Below, in pieces: positions 24,259-32,827 of a DNA stretch of 64,000 nucleotides. Made by a program: the position numbers and the translations under genes. The stretch is from contig NZ_JACHMO010000001.1 of NCBI RefSeq assembly GCF_014205015.1, positions 186,001 to 250,000 of the forward strand. The letters run 5' to 3'. This DNA comes from Saccharothrix ecbatanensis (GTDB lineage Bacteria; Actinomycetota; Actinomycetes; Mycobacteriales; Pseudonocardiaceae). The notes under the pieces are model-generated. The model saw nothing but the letters and a program-made list of their open reading frames with translations, made no database searches and was not told where the DNA came from. Position 1 is the first letter of the stretch; each line of letters begins with the position of its first letter.

Positions 24259-24294
24259 TGGTAATCATTATCAGTGTCGTTAGGTTTCCGCCAA
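24259..24294 (-). promoter_or_regulatory. Promoter with Zur-type operator
   Basis: On the minus strand: -35 TTGGCG (24294-24289), 16-base spacer, -10 GATAAT (24272-24267). The 15-bp palindrome TGGTAATCATTATCA (24259-24273) has arms of seven with one mismatch around a central C. It covers the whole -10 element. It agrees with the actinobacterial Zur box (TGAAAATGATTTTCA type) and with the general Fur-family pattern, so repression by zinc (or another metal) is expected. Confidence 0.75.
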
Positions 24295-24327
24295 TTGAGT
24301 GATCTGGCTCACGACCGCGTACGAAAA

Positions 24328-24358
24328 GGCGCCACCCCCTCGGCGAGGGGATGGCGCC
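24328..24358. terminator. Hairpin downstream of the GH27 gene
   Basis: GGCGCCA (24328-24334) pairs with TGGCGCC (24352-24358), with extra CCCC/GGGG pairing inside and one bulged base. It is 17 bases after the alpha-galactosidase stop on the minus strand and sits between that gene and the Zur-box promoter. Confidence 0.7.
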
Positions 24359-24374
24359 AGTGACGTGCGGTTGG

Positions 24375-26327
24375 TCAGCAGGTGATGGAGGCGGACGCCC
24401 AGTCGGCGTGGTCGGAGTCGTTGCCGTTGCCGCCATCGGTGACCTGGAGGTCGAGCATCCGCACGCCGGTCAGGTCGGCGTCGATCGGCACGGCCGCCGC
24501 ACCGCCCAGCAGGACTGGAGTTGTGGCGAGTTCACGACCGTCGCCCACGACCCGGAACGCCACGCTGCCGCGGCCTTCCTTTTCGTCGTCCACGCCGACC
24601 AACGCGGAGAACTTCGTGCACGCGGCGCCGAGGTAGATCCGCACGGACGAGGTGGCGTGAACGCCCAGGCCGGTGGCGTACTGGACGCCGCCGATGGTGA
24701 TCGTCCGGCCGTCGGCGGCGGATTGCTCGCCGTTGCTGCGATCGCGTTCAACCGGGCCCCATCCGTTGAGTTCGGACACGAACGGGAGTCCGGAGACCCC
24801 GTTGGAGCCCTTGGGCGGCGCGGTGACCAGGGGTGGCGCGATCTCGCTCCAGCGTGCCTGTGTTCCTGCGGTGGTGCGGTAGCCGGCGGCTGCGGTGATC
24901 TTCACGGTCGCGGCGGCCATGATCGGTCGGGCCGTGACGGTCCACGTGGCGGTGAAGCTGCCGCCGGGCCGCACGGATGGCGTCTCGCGCACCGCGCTGC
25001 CGTCGAGCACCCAGCCGTCCGGCACCTGGAGCTGCACCCTGGCCGCCATCAGCGGTGACGTGCCGTCGTTGACCAGGCTGGTGGAGACCGTGAACGGGCG
25101 ATCGGCTTCGACCAGCTCCGGTCCGGTGAGGGTGAAGGAGGTCAGCGGGCCGAGCTTCGCGCCGCCCGTCCACACCCGGTACGTGACCGCGCCGTGTGCC
25201 GGTACTCCGCCGCGGATCGTGCCGGCGCTCGCGTGCTCCTCTTTGCTCCACAAGTCTTTGACTCGGTACGTGCGCGCGGCGGGCAGACCGAGTTCGGCTG
25301 CGGTCGCGCCCACGGCGGCGTTGCTCGTGCCCCGGTTGAGCAGGACTACCGCGACCGAGCCGTCGGACATGCGCTTGGCCCAGACCTCCTGGTCGCCGTC
25401 GTCGCGGACCTTGCGACCCTGGGCGCCGGACCAGTCCTGGTTCACGTCCAGCAGGTCGCGGTTGAGCAGGATGCGCTTGGTCGCGTCGTCCATCGAGCGG
25501 ATGTCGTTGCCCGCGATCAGCGGGGCGTTGAGCACGGCCTACAGGGAGAAGTGGGCGCGGTACTCGGCGTCCGTCATGCCTCCGTTGCCGACTTCCAGCA
25601 TGTCCGGGTCGTTCCAGCCGTTCGGCCCGGCGTACTGCTCCAAGCCGACCTGCTGGTCGAGGATGCCCATCACCGACGTCCAGTTGTCGGAGATGTCGCC
25701 GGTGGTCCGCCACAGGTGTCCGCCGACTTCGCGGCCGAGGCCCTCCCAGGGCTTGTTCTGGCCCCACTCGCACAGGCTGTAGACGATGTCGCGGCCGGTT
25801 TTGCGCAGGGCTTCACCCATCGCGCGGTACCGGTCGAGGGCGGGGCGGTCCTCGTTGAAGCAGTTGTCGTACTTGAGGTAGTCGACGCCCCAGTCGGCCC
25901 ACGTCCGCGCGTCGACGTCCTCGTGGTCGAGGCTGGCGGGGTAGCCCGCGCACGTGTGCGTGCCGGCGGACGAGTAGATGCCGAGCTTCAGGCCCTTGGC
26001 GTGGACGTAGTCGGCCAAAGCCTTGATACCGCCGGGGAAGCGCACCGGGTCGGCTTGAAGTCGGCCTTCGGTGTCGCGTTCGCGGGCCATCCAGCAGTCG
26101 TCGATGTTGACGTAGCGGTACCCGGCGTCGCGCATCCCGGACGACGCGATGGCGTCCGCGGTCTGCCGGATCAGGTCTTCGTTGATGTCGCAGCCGAACT
26201 TGTTCCACGAGTTCCACCCCATCGGGGGAGTGGACGCGAGGTCGGCTGGTGCGGGTTCTGCGATCGCTACCGCGGTGAGGGAAAGGGGGAGCAGAGCGGA
26301 AATGAGCAGCGCTAGGGCACGACGCAT
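24375..26327 (-). pseudogene. GH27 alpha-galactosidase interrupted by an in-frame TAG
   Basis: The whole 651-codon frame is intact except for codon 263 (25541-25539), which is TAG where relatives have TGG: the sequence reads YRAHFSL-stop-AVLNAPLIAGND, and the family has W at that place. ATG at 26327 has AGGAGG six bases upstream; a signal peptide covers 1-24. The GH27 domain keeps the nucleophile D154 (YLKYDNC) and acid/base D242 (NDPDMLEVG). After the stop follow the rest of the barrel, the beta-sandwich, an NEW3-like domain and a C-terminal NPCBM domain. The lack of any other damage suggests a very recent mutation, a sequencing error, or readthrough. Confidence 0.88.
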
Positions 26328-26480
26328 GAACACCCTCCTTGGTGCTCGGAAGCACCGGGAGGTGACCGGCGCCCTGTCGAGTGCGGCGCTGACGCTAGCC
26401 GGGGTGGAGCGGCGTTTTCAAGAGTTAATTTCTAAGTGGTAGTAACTCGGGCGCGGCGTTCGGCGGCGGTCGTCGGCGGG

Positions 26481-27011
26481 TCAGGCCTTGCGGGCGCGGT
26501 AGGCGGCGACGGCGATCCGGTTGCCGCACGTGGTGCTGCAATAGCGGCGCGAGCGGTTGCGGGACAGGTCCAGGACCAGTCCGTCGCAGGTGTCGTCGGC
26601 GCAGGTGGAGAGCCTGCTCAGCTCGTCCGCGCGGATCACGTCGATCATCGCCATGGCCGTGTCGACGGCGATCCGGTCGGCGAGCGGGGTGGTCGGATCG
26701 GTGGCGTGCAGGTGGTAGTCGAGGCCGTCGTGGCGCACGAGCTGGGGGACGGCTTGGTGCGCGGCGAGGATCGCGTTGACGATCTCCACGGCGGTGTCCC
26801 GGTCGCTGGTGAGGAGTCGCCGCAGGGTGGGGCGCAGCGCGCGGATCGCGTCCAGCTCGGCGATGTCGTGGGTGCGTGAGCCGGTGTAGGCGTGCTCGGC
26901 GACGAACGCGTCCACGTGTGCCGGGTCGGTCATCGTGTCCGGCTCTTCGGCGGAGTTCACGAGGGCGACCGTGGCGACGAGGGTCGCGGTGGTGTCATGG
27001 GTGAAAAGCAC
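26481..27011 (-). CDS. CGNR zinc-finger protein (ABATE domain type)
   Basis: A 176-residue protein. The C-terminus has the zinc-finger STCADDTCDGLVLDLSRNRSRRYCSTTCGNRIAVAAYRARK, with four Cys and the family name motif CGNR; the N-terminal part (about 1-120) is the helical stress-response domain often found with it. These proteins are thought to be DNA-binding regulators. GTG at 27011 has no clear ribosome site and may be leaderless. It diverges from the EamA transporter gene across a 39-base gap, which suggests that it controls that gene. Confidence 0.88.
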   Translation of the reverse strand: MLFTHDTTATLVATVALVNSAEEPDTMTDPAHVDAFVAEHAYTGSRTHDIAELDAIRALRPTLRRLLTSDRDTAVEIVNAILAAHQAVPQLVRHDGLDYHLHATDPTTPLADRIAVDTAMAMIDVIRADELSRLSTCADDTCDGLVLDLSRNRSRRYCSTTCGNRIAVAAYRARKA

Positions 27012-27012
27012 A

Positions 27013-27040
27013 TTGACAGATTACCTCTTCGGTCCATAGC
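27013..27040 (+). promoter_or_regulatory. Promoter of the EamA gene
   Basis: TTGACA (27013-27018), 16-base spacer, CATAGC (27035-27040). The start point would fall 3-4 bases before the ATG at 27051, so the message would be almost leaderless. The same 39 bases must hold the promoter of the divergent CGNR gene. Confidence 0.55.
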
Positions 27041-27050
27041 GTCATGTGTC

Positions 27051-27995
27051 ATGGTGACGATGACGCATGACAGGGTGACCGGTCGGCTACGGGCCGGGGT
27101 GGGGTTCGCCATGCTTTCGGCGTCGTCGTTCGCGCTGTCCGGGCCGTTGGCCAGCGGGTTGATGGACGTGGGGTGGTCGTCGGCCGCGGCGGTGGCGGTG
27201 CGGGTGCTGCTGGCGGGTCTCGTGCTGACACCGATCGCGCTGGTCCAGTTGCGCGGTCGGTGGCAGGTGCTGCGCCGGACCGCGCCGTTGATCACGGCGT
27301 ACGGGCTGCTCGCGGTCGCGGGGTGTCAGCTGGCCTTCTTCAACGCGGTGGCGCACATGGAGGTCGGGGTCGCGTTGCTGGTCGAGTACACGGCGCCGGT
27401 CGCGGTGGTCGTGTGGCTGTGGCTGCGGCATGGTCAGCGGCCGGTGCGGCTGACGGTGCTCGGGGCGTTGTTCGGGCTGGTGGGGTTGATGCTGGTGCTG
27501 GATCTGATGTCCGGCGCGCGGGCGAACGTGGTCGGCATCCTGTGGGCGTTGGGCGCGATGGTGGGCGCTGCGGCGTACTTCGTGCTGTCGGCGCGGGATG
27601 GTGACGGCTTGCCGGGGACCGTGCTGGCGGCCGGGGGTCTGCTGCTCGGCGGGGTGGCGTTGGTGCTGGCCGGTGCGGTCGGGATCGTGCCGTGGGCGGT
27701 GTCGACGGAGTCGGTGGCGTTCGACGGTGCGTTCGGCGGGTTCACCGTGGCGTGGTGGCTGCCGGTGGTGGCGCTCGGCGTGGTGACGGCGGCGGTCGCG
27801 TACGTGGCCGGTATCGCGGCGACCCGTCGGCTGGGTTCGCGGCTGGCGTCGTTCGTGGCGTTGACGGAGGTGCTGGCGGCGCTGGTGTTCGCGTGGCTGC
27901 TGCTGGGTGAGGCGCCCGGTGCGATCCAGCTCGTCGGTGGTGCGTTGATCATGGCCGGGGTGGTGGCCGTTCGGCTGGGTGAACGCGTTGGGTGA
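27051..27995 (+). CDS. EamA-family (DMT) transporter
   Basis: A 314-residue membrane protein with ten hydrophobic segments and the two EamA repeats. The first repeat has VRVLLAGLVLTPIALVQLRGRW and VEYTAPVAVVVWLWLRHGQ; the second ends in LTEVLAALVFAWLLLGEAPGAIQLVGGALIMAGVVAVRLGE. This fits RhaT/EamA exporters of amino acids or metabolites. ATG at 27051 is taken; ATG at 27060 is also possible. The longer upstream frame overlaps the divergent CGNR gene and is rejected. Confidence 0.87.
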   Translation: MVTMTHDRVTGRLRAGVGFAMLSASSFALSGPLASGLMDVGWSSAAAVAVRVLLAGLVLTPIALVQLRGRWQVLRRTAPLITAYGLLAVAGCQLAFFNAVAHMEVGVALLVEYTAPVAVVVWLWLRHGQRPVRLTVLGALFGLVGLMLVLDLMSGARANVVGILWALGAMVGAAAYFVLSARDGDGLPGTVLAAGGLLLGGVALVLAGAVGIVPWAVSTESVAFDGAFGGFTVAWWLPVVALGVVTAAVAYVAGIAATRRLGSRLASFVALTEVLAALVFAWLLLGEAPGAIQLVGGALIMAGVVAVRLGERVG

Positions 27996-28010
27996 ACGCC
28001 CGGTGGCACG

Positions 28011-28095
28011 TTCTGAGCGTTGAACTCGGGGGTCCCGAACGTAGGACACGGTGGTCCTGAACGTAGGACTCACGGGTTCTGAACGTAGGACTCGC
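28011..28095 (+). repeat. 85-bp repeat, left copy
   Basis: Begins TTCTGAGCGTTGAA and contains three internal GAACGTAGGAC sub-repeats, spaced about 26 and 25 bases apart. The inverse of this whole element is at 32729-32813 with no gaps and six substitutions. It follows the EamA stop by 15 bases and stops just before the amino acid operon promoter. Confidence 0.9.
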
Positions 28096-28103
28096 GCGGG
28101 TGC

Positions 28104-28147
28104 TTGTCAGGGGTGGCGGGGGTTCCTATGCTCGGAAAGCGCTTGCC
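28104..28147 (+). promoter_or_regulatory. Promoter and LacI-type operator of the amino acid ABC operon
   Basis: TTGTCA (28104-28109), an exact 17-base spacer and TATGCT (28127-28132) make a strong housekeeping promoter. GGAAAGCGCTTGCC (28134-28147) starts one base after the -10 and covers the start point; AAGCGCTT is a perfect core and GG/CC close the ends. A nearly identical box lies in front of the PL26 gene (47177-47190). Confidence 0.7.
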
Positions 28148-28171
28148 TGATCCCTCGACGACGGGTGGACC

Positions 28172-29398
28172 ATGGATTTAGCTCAGCGGATGCGGATCGG
28201 CGCCCTCGGCGCGGTGGCGGCTTTGCTGGTCAGCGGCTGCTTCGGCGGTCGGCCGGCCGAAGGCGGGAGCGGCGGGGACGGTCCGATCCGGATCGGCGTC
28301 TCGCTACCGCTGACCGGCGACTTCTCCGAACCCGGCAAGGGCGTCCAGCGCGGTTACGAGGCCTGGGCGAAGCACGTCAACGACAACGGCGGCCTGTTGG
28401 GCCGTCAAGTCGAGCTGACCGTCCTGGACGACCAGTCCAACGCCGACCGGGTCGCCGCCGACTACGAGAAGCTCATCAACTCCGACCGCGTCGACCTCGT
28501 CTTCGGCCCCTTCTCCACCCGTCTCGTCATCCCGGCCGCGCAGGTCGCCCGTGACTACGGCTTCCTGTTCGTGGAACCGGCGGGCGCCGCGGCCGAGGTG
28601 TTCAACCAGGGCTTCGACAACCTGTTCTACGCCGCGCCGGCCGTCGCCCAGGACCACTACGACTACCTGGCCGAAGCGATCATCGCGATGCCCGAAGCCA
28701 CCCGACCCCAGACGGCGGCGTACGCGGCGATGGACGACCCGTTCGCCCAGGGCACCGCCAACGGGCTCAAGGAGAAGCTGGCCAAGGCCGGCGTCCGGAC
28801 CGTCGTGGACGAGGTGTACCCGCCCAACACCACCGACTTCGGCTCCATCGCCGCCAAGATCGCCGACTCACGCGCGGACATCGTGGTCGGCGGCACGCAG
28901 TACCAGGACGCGGTGAACCTCATCGTCGCGTTGCGCCAGCTGAACTACCAGCCGAAACTGGCCGCGTTCTCCACCGCGCCGACCAATCCCGAGTTCCCCG
29001 AGGCGATCGGCGCGCAGACCGAGGGCATCCTGTCCCCGACCGGCTACACGCCCAAGGCGGACTACCCGTCCAACAAGGAGTTCGTGGACTTCTACACCCG
29101 CGAGCACGGCGCCGCGCCGACCGAGGACGAGGCCAACGCCTGGACCACCGGCCAGGTCGTCGCCGCCGCAGTCAACGCCTCGGGCTGCGCCGACCCGTCC
29201 CCGGAGTGCCAGCGGAAGCTGATCGACTGGCTGCACGGCAACGAGGTGCAGACCGTCGTCGGACCGTTGAAGTGGGACTCCGCCGGCCGCCCCCAGGGCG
29301 CGCACCTGATCCAGCAGTACGTGGGCGGCGAGATCCGCATCGTGCTGCCCGCCGACGCCAAGGAAGCAGAGCTGGTCTACCCGAAGCCCGCGTGGTGA
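28172..29398 (+). CDS. Branched-chain-type amino acid ABC transporter, substrate-binding lipoprotein
   Basis: A 408-residue periplasmic-binding protein of the LivJ/UrtA class. Lipobox LLVSGC with the lipid Cys at residue 23, then a Gly-rich spacer. The ligand-binding start is IRIGVSLPLTGDFSEPGKGVQRGYEAWAKHVNDNGGLLGR, followed by VFGPFSTRLVIPAAQVARDYGFLFVEPAGA. ATG at 28172 follows a GGTGGA site; ATG at 28190 is also possible. First of five genes of one transporter. The true ligand (amino acid, urea or amide) cannot be decided, and the LacI-like operator in front hints at a link with sugar control. Confidence 0.9.
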   Translation: MDLAQRMRIGALGAVAALLVSGCFGGRPAEGGSGGDGPIRIGVSLPLTGDFSEPGKGVQRGYEAWAKHVNDNGGLLGRQVELTVLDDQSNADRVAADYEKLINSDRVDLVFGPFSTRLVIPAAQVARDYGFLFVEPAGAAAEVFNQGFDNLFYAAPAVAQDHYDYLAEAIIAMPEATRPQTAAYAAMDDPFAQGTANGLKEKLAKAGVRTVVDEVYPPNTTDFGSIAAKIADSRADIVVGGTQYQDAVNLIVALRQLNYQPKLAAFSTAPTNPEFPEAIGAQTEGILSPTGYTPKADYPSNKEFVDFYTREHGAAPTEDEANAWTTGQVVAAAVNASGCADPSPECQRKLIDWLHGNEVQTVVGPLKWDSAGRPQGAHLIQQYVGGEIRIVLPADAKEAELVYPKPAW

Positions 29399-29404
29399 GG
29401 CCGG

Positions 29405-30283
29405 GTGTCCCTCGTCTTCCAGAGCCTCGTCCTGGGCGTGCTCATGGGCGGTCTCTACGCCCTGCTGGCCGCCGGTCTCACGCTCTACTTCGGCGTGATG
29501 CGGGTGGTGATGATCGCGCACTCCGCGTTCCTCGTGCTGGCCGCTTACCTGGCCTGGACTTTCACCGTCCATACCGGACTGGACCCGATGCTGTCGTTGC
29601 TCGTGACGGTGCCGCTGTTCTTCGTTCTCGGTGTGGCGGTGCAACGGCTGCTGGTCGCGCGGCTGCGTCCGGCGACGTTGACGATGATGTCCGTGCTGCT
29701 GACGTTCGCCGTGGCGCTGGTGGTGGAAGGCATGCTGGGTTTCGTCTTCAGCGGCACGCACCGGCGCATCCCGCTGTCCTACTCGGGCGCGCGGTTGGAG
29801 CTGTTCGGGGCGAGTGTGGCGCTGGTCAAGCTGATCGCGTTCGGGCTGGCCGTGGTGACGTTGGTCGGGTTGCACGTGCTGCTGAAGGTGACCCGGTTCG
29901 GCCAGGCGCTGCGGGCGACGATGCAGCACCGTGAAGCGGCACGGCTGCTCGGCGTGGACACCGACCGGGTCGCCGGGTTCGGCTTCGGGCTGGGCTTGGC
30001 AACCGCGGCCGTGGGCGGCACCGCGCTGGCGTTGGACTCCACGATCTACCCGTCGCTGCACTGGCACTGGATCGGTCCGCTGATGGCGATCATCGTGGTC
30101 GGTGGGCTGGGGAGCGTGGCGGGAGCGGCCGTCGCGGCGTTGCTGCTCGGCGTCGGCCAGAACCTGCTCCAGATCCCGCTTGGCACGACCTGGGCGCAGA
30201 CGTTCTTCTACGCGGCGCTGTTCCTGACGCTGATCCTGCGTCCGCAGGGGTTCTTCGGAGGCCGCCTTGCGCAGCGGTTCTGA
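29405..30283 (+). CDS. Branched-chain-type amino acid ABC permease (LivH-like)
   Basis: A 292-residue permease with about eight spans. It has the LivH leader QSLVLGVLMGGLYALLAAGLTLYFGVMRV, and the ATPase-contact stretch GQALRATMQHREAARLLGVDTDRVAGFGFGLG; the second conserved motif is GGLGSVAGAAVAALLLGV. It starts at GTG 29405, six bases after the binding protein stop. Pairs with the LivM-like permease that overlaps its end. Confidence 0.92.
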   Translation: MSLVFQSLVLGVLMGGLYALLAAGLTLYFGVMRVVMIAHSAFLVLAAYLAWTFTVHTGLDPMLSLLVTVPLFFVLGVAVQRLLVARLRPATLTMMSVLLTFAVALVVEGMLGFVFSGTHRRIPLSYSGARLELFGASVALVKLIAFGLAVVTLVGLHVLLKVTRFGQALRATMQHREAARLLGVDTDRVAGFGFGLGLATAAVGGTALALDSTIYPSLHWHWIGPLMAIIVVGGLGSVAGAAVAALLLGVGQNLLQIPLGTTWAQTFFYAALFLTLILRPQGFFGGRLAQRF

Positions 30284-31289
30284 GACTTTCGTGAAGGCGG
30301 CCGGGTTGGTCGCGTTGGCCGGGTTGGTGGTCGCGTTCCCCAGCCTCGCCTCGGACCCGTTCGTGCTGTCGGTCGGCGTGGTGATCATCAGCTACGCGGT
30401 GCTGGCGACGGCGTGGAACTTCGTGGGCGGGTTCACCGGGTACATCTCGTTGGGGCACGCGGCGTACTCGGGTCTGGGCGGCTACGCCACCGGGCTGCTG
30501 ATCCTGCGTGCGGACGTGAACCCGTGGGTCGCGTTGCTGCTCGGCGGGCTGGTGGTGGCGGTGTTCGCGGTGCCCGTCGGTATCGCCGCGCTGCGGGTGC
30601 GGGGTGCGTCGTTCGTCATCGTGTCGATCGCGTTGGTGCTGGTCCTGCTGCTGGTGTTCCAGAGCTGGGAGTCGGTGACCGGTGGTTCGGACGGGCTTCG
30701 GGTGCCGCGTCCGTTCGACGCCGACGTGCTGCGGCCCGAGCAGCACCAGCGGTTCTTCCACCTGCACGCCGTGCTGCTCGCGGTGATGCTGCTGTGCTGG
30801 TGGGTGATTGACCGGTCGCGGTTCGGCATGGGGCTCAAGGCGATCCGGGAGGACGAGGACAAGGCTCGTTCGCTCGGTGTGCCGACGGTCCGGTACAAGC
30901 TGGCGGCGTTTGTGGTGTCGGCGTTCTTCACGGCTTTGGGCGGTGGCCTGTACGCGTTGTGGTTCGGGTTCTTGGATCCGATCTTCCAGTTCTCGATCCT
31001 GGTCGGCTCCAACATGGTGTTGATGAGCCTGCTCGGCGGGGTGCGCAGTCTGTTCGGGCCGCTGGTCGGCGCGGTCGTCGTCGGGTATGCCACGGAGTTC
31101 TTCAAAGCCCAGTACGGCGATACGCAGATGCACTTGGTGGCGATGGGTGTGCTGCTCGCGGTGGTGGTGTTGTTCTTGCCGGACGGGATCATCCCAGCTG
31201 TCCGAGGGCTCTTCGTTCGCCTTCGGCCTGGTCAGGCGTCCATCCGTGAGGTCACGCAGGAGGAACTGGCCGAGGAGGTGCGCCGGTGA
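30267..31289 (+). CDS. Branched-chain-type amino acid ABC permease (LivM-like)
   Basis: A 340-residue permease. TTG at 30267 is proposed as the start because GGAGG lies seven bases before it; the start then overlaps the LivH-like gene by 17 bases. GTG at 30291 is an alternative. Features: NFVGGFTGYISLGHAAYSGLGGYATGLL, and GLKAIREDEDKARSLGVPTVRYKLAAF as the coupling loop, both typical of LivM. About nine to ten spans. Ends with a short cytoplasmic tail that overlaps the ATPase start. Confidence 0.92.
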   Translation: MRSGSETFVKAAGLVALAGLVVAFPSLASDPFVLSVGVVIISYAVLATAWNFVGGFTGYISLGHAAYSGLGGYATGLLILRADVNPWVALLLGGLVVAVFAVPVGIAALRVRGASFVIVSIALVLVLLLVFQSWESVTGGSDGLRVPRPFDADVLRPEQHQRFFHLHAVLLAVMLLCWWVIDRSRFGMGLKAIREDEDKARSLGVPTVRYKLAAFVVSAFFTALGGGLYALWFGFLDPIFQFSILVGSNMVLMSLLGGVRSLFGPLVGAVVVGYATEFFKAQYGDTQMHLVAMGVLLAVVVLFLPDGIIPAVRGLFVRLRPGQASIREVTQEELAEEVRR

Positions 31290-32017
31290 AGGGGTTGCGT
31301 GTCGCGGGTCTGACGAAGTCGTTCGGCGGCGTGCGGGCGGTGGACGACGCGTCGGTGACGTTCCAGCACGGCCGGATCAACGCCCTGATCGGGCCGAACG
31401 GGTCGGGCAAGACGACGTTCTTCAACTGCGTCACCGGGATGGTGAAACCGGACGCGGGGATCGTTACCTACCACGACCGTGACATCACCGGACGGGGTGC
31501 GCACAAGATCGCGCACGAGGGTATCGGGCGCAGTTTCCAGCTGTGCCGGGTGTTTCCTCGGTTGACCGCCGTGGAGAACCTGCTGGCTGCGGTGCGTCCC
31601 GGCTCGATTGTGCGTGCTCTGGCACCGGCTCGTCTGAAGTCCGATGTGGACCGGGCGCTGGAACTGCTGACCCGTGTCGGCATCGAGCACCTGGCCGACG
31701 TGGAGGCGCGTGACCTGTCGTACGGCCAGCAGAAGTTGCTGGAGTTGGCGGGGGTGTTGATGGCCGACCCGGAGACGATCCTGCTGGACGAGCCCGCCGG
31801 CGGGGTGAACCCGGCGTTGATCGAGCGCATCGGGGTGTTGGTGCGGGAGTTGAACGCGGAAGGCCGGACGTTCCTGATCGTGGAGCACAACATGGACGTG
31901 GTGATGAGCTTGTCCGATCACGTGGTGGTGTTCGACCGGGGACGTCCGATCGCCGAGGGGCCACCGGACGTGGTGCGTGCCGATCCTCTTGTGCTGGCGG
32001 CTTACCTTGGCGGCTGA
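31286..32017 (+). CDS. Branched-chain-type amino acid ABC ATPase (LivG-like)
   Basis: A 243-residue ATPase. Walker A GPNGSGKTT near residue 37, LivG-specific GIGRSFQLCRVFPRLTAVENLL, signature LSYGQQKLLELA, Walker B TILLDEPAGGVNP, H-loop VEHNMDVVMSLSDHV. The signature has Y in place of the second G, as is normal in LivG. GTG at 31286 overlaps the LivM-like stop by four bases. Confidence 0.92.
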   Translation: MKGLRVAGLTKSFGGVRAVDDASVTFQHGRINALIGPNGSGKTTFFNCVTGMVKPDAGIVTYHDRDITGRGAHKIAHEGIGRSFQLCRVFPRLTAVENLLAAVRPGSIVRALAPARLKSDVDRALELLTRVGIEHLADVEARDLSYGQQKLLELAGVLMADPETILLDEPAGGVNPALIERIGVLVRELNAEGRTFLIVEHNMDVVMSLSDHVVVFDRGRPIAEGPPDVVRADPLVLAAYLGG

Positions 32018-32732
32018 CCTGCTGGAACTCGTCGACGTCGAGGCCGGGTACGGGCGTGCGGCGTTGGTGCTGCGTGGGCTGACGGTGCGCGTGCCGCCCG
32101 CGTCGGTGGTGTGCCTGGTCGGGCCGAACGGCGCGGGGAAGTCCACGGTGCTGAAGGTGGCCAGCGGGTTGCTCGCGCCGCGTGCCGGGCGGATCGTGCT
32201 GGACGGGCGTGACGTGACCGGTCGTGGGCCGCAATCGCTGTTGGGCGCCGGGTTGTCGCACGTGCTGCAAGGGCACAGCGTGTTCCCCGAGATGACGGTG
32301 GGGGAGAACGTCCTGCTCGGCGCGTACACCGTTCGGGACAAGGCTCGGGTGGCCGAACGGGTGGACTTCGTCCGGACGCTGTTCCCGGTCGTGGGCTCGC
32401 GTTGGGACGCGCTTGCGGGGGCGTTGTCGGGCGGGCAGCAGAAGCAGGTCGAGTTCGCCCGTTCGTTGATGGTCAGCCCGCGCGTGGTGCTGCTCGACGA
32501 GCCGTCCATGGGCCTGGACCCGAAGGCCACCGCGACCGTGTTCGAGCAGATCACGCGCATGCGTGACGCGGGCACGGCCGTGCTCCTGGTCGAGCAGAAC
32601 GCCCGCCGTGCTCTCGAAATCGCCGACCAAGGCTGCGTCCTGGACCTGGGCCGCGTCCACATAGCCGGCCCCGCCCAGGCTCTCCTAACCAACCCCCGCC
32701 TCGGCGACCTATACCTAGGCCGCCGCCCGTGA
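32007..32732 (+). CDS. Branched-chain-type amino acid ABC ATPase (LivF-like)
   Basis: A 241-residue ATPase. Walker A GPNGAGKST, LivF-type GLSHVLQGHSVFPEMTVGENVLLGAY, signature LSGGQQKQVEFARSL, Walker B VVLLDEPSMGLDP. TTG at 32007 is proposed as the start, giving LAADLLELVDVEAGYG as the family start and an 11-base overlap with the LivG-like gene; the frame is open upstream but no better start is seen. The stop lies inside the first bases of the right inverted repeat. Confidence 0.88.
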   Translation: MAADLLELVDVEAGYGRAALVLRGLTVRVPPASVVCLVGPNGAGKSTVLKVASGLLAPRAGRIVLDGRDVTGRGPQSLLGAGLSHVLQGHSVFPEMTVGENVLLGAYTVRDKARVAERVDFVRTLFPVVGSRWDALAGALSGGQQKQVEFARSLMVSPRVVLLDEPSMGLDPKATATVFEQITRMRDAGTAVLLVEQNARRALEIADQGCVLDLGRVHIAGPAQALLTNPRLGDLYLGRRP

Positions 32733-32813
32733 GTCCTACGTTCAGACCCCGTGAGTCGTACCTTCAGGACCACCGTGTCCTACGTTCAGGACCCCCGAAT
32801 TCAACGCTCAGAA
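32729..32813 (-). repeat. 85-bp repeat, right inverted copy
   Basis: Reverse complement of the 28011-28095 element, same length, six substitutions. It starts on the last four bases of the LivF-like gene, so it also supplies that gene's stop region. With the left copy it encloses the complete ABC operon in inverted orientation. Confidence 0.9.
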
Positions 32814-32827
32814 CAGTTGATCTTGTA

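Noticed and set aside
24259..24273. Reading the palindrome as an iron (IdeR/DmdR) box
   Set aside because: Iron boxes in actinomycetes follow the TTAGGTTAGSCTAACCTAA pattern; this 7-1-7 AATNATT type fits Zur better, although another Fur-family protein cannot be excluded.
25539..25541. TAG as pyrrolysine codon
   Set aside because: Relatives have Trp here, no pyrrolysine genes are seen, and the use is not known in such actinomycetes; a nonsense mutation or sequencing error is far simpler.
28011..32813. Insertion sequence or composite transposon
   Set aside because: No transposase gene lies between or beside the repeats, and the repeats themselves are too short and sub-repeated to be insertion sequences; kept only as inverted repeats of unknown origin.
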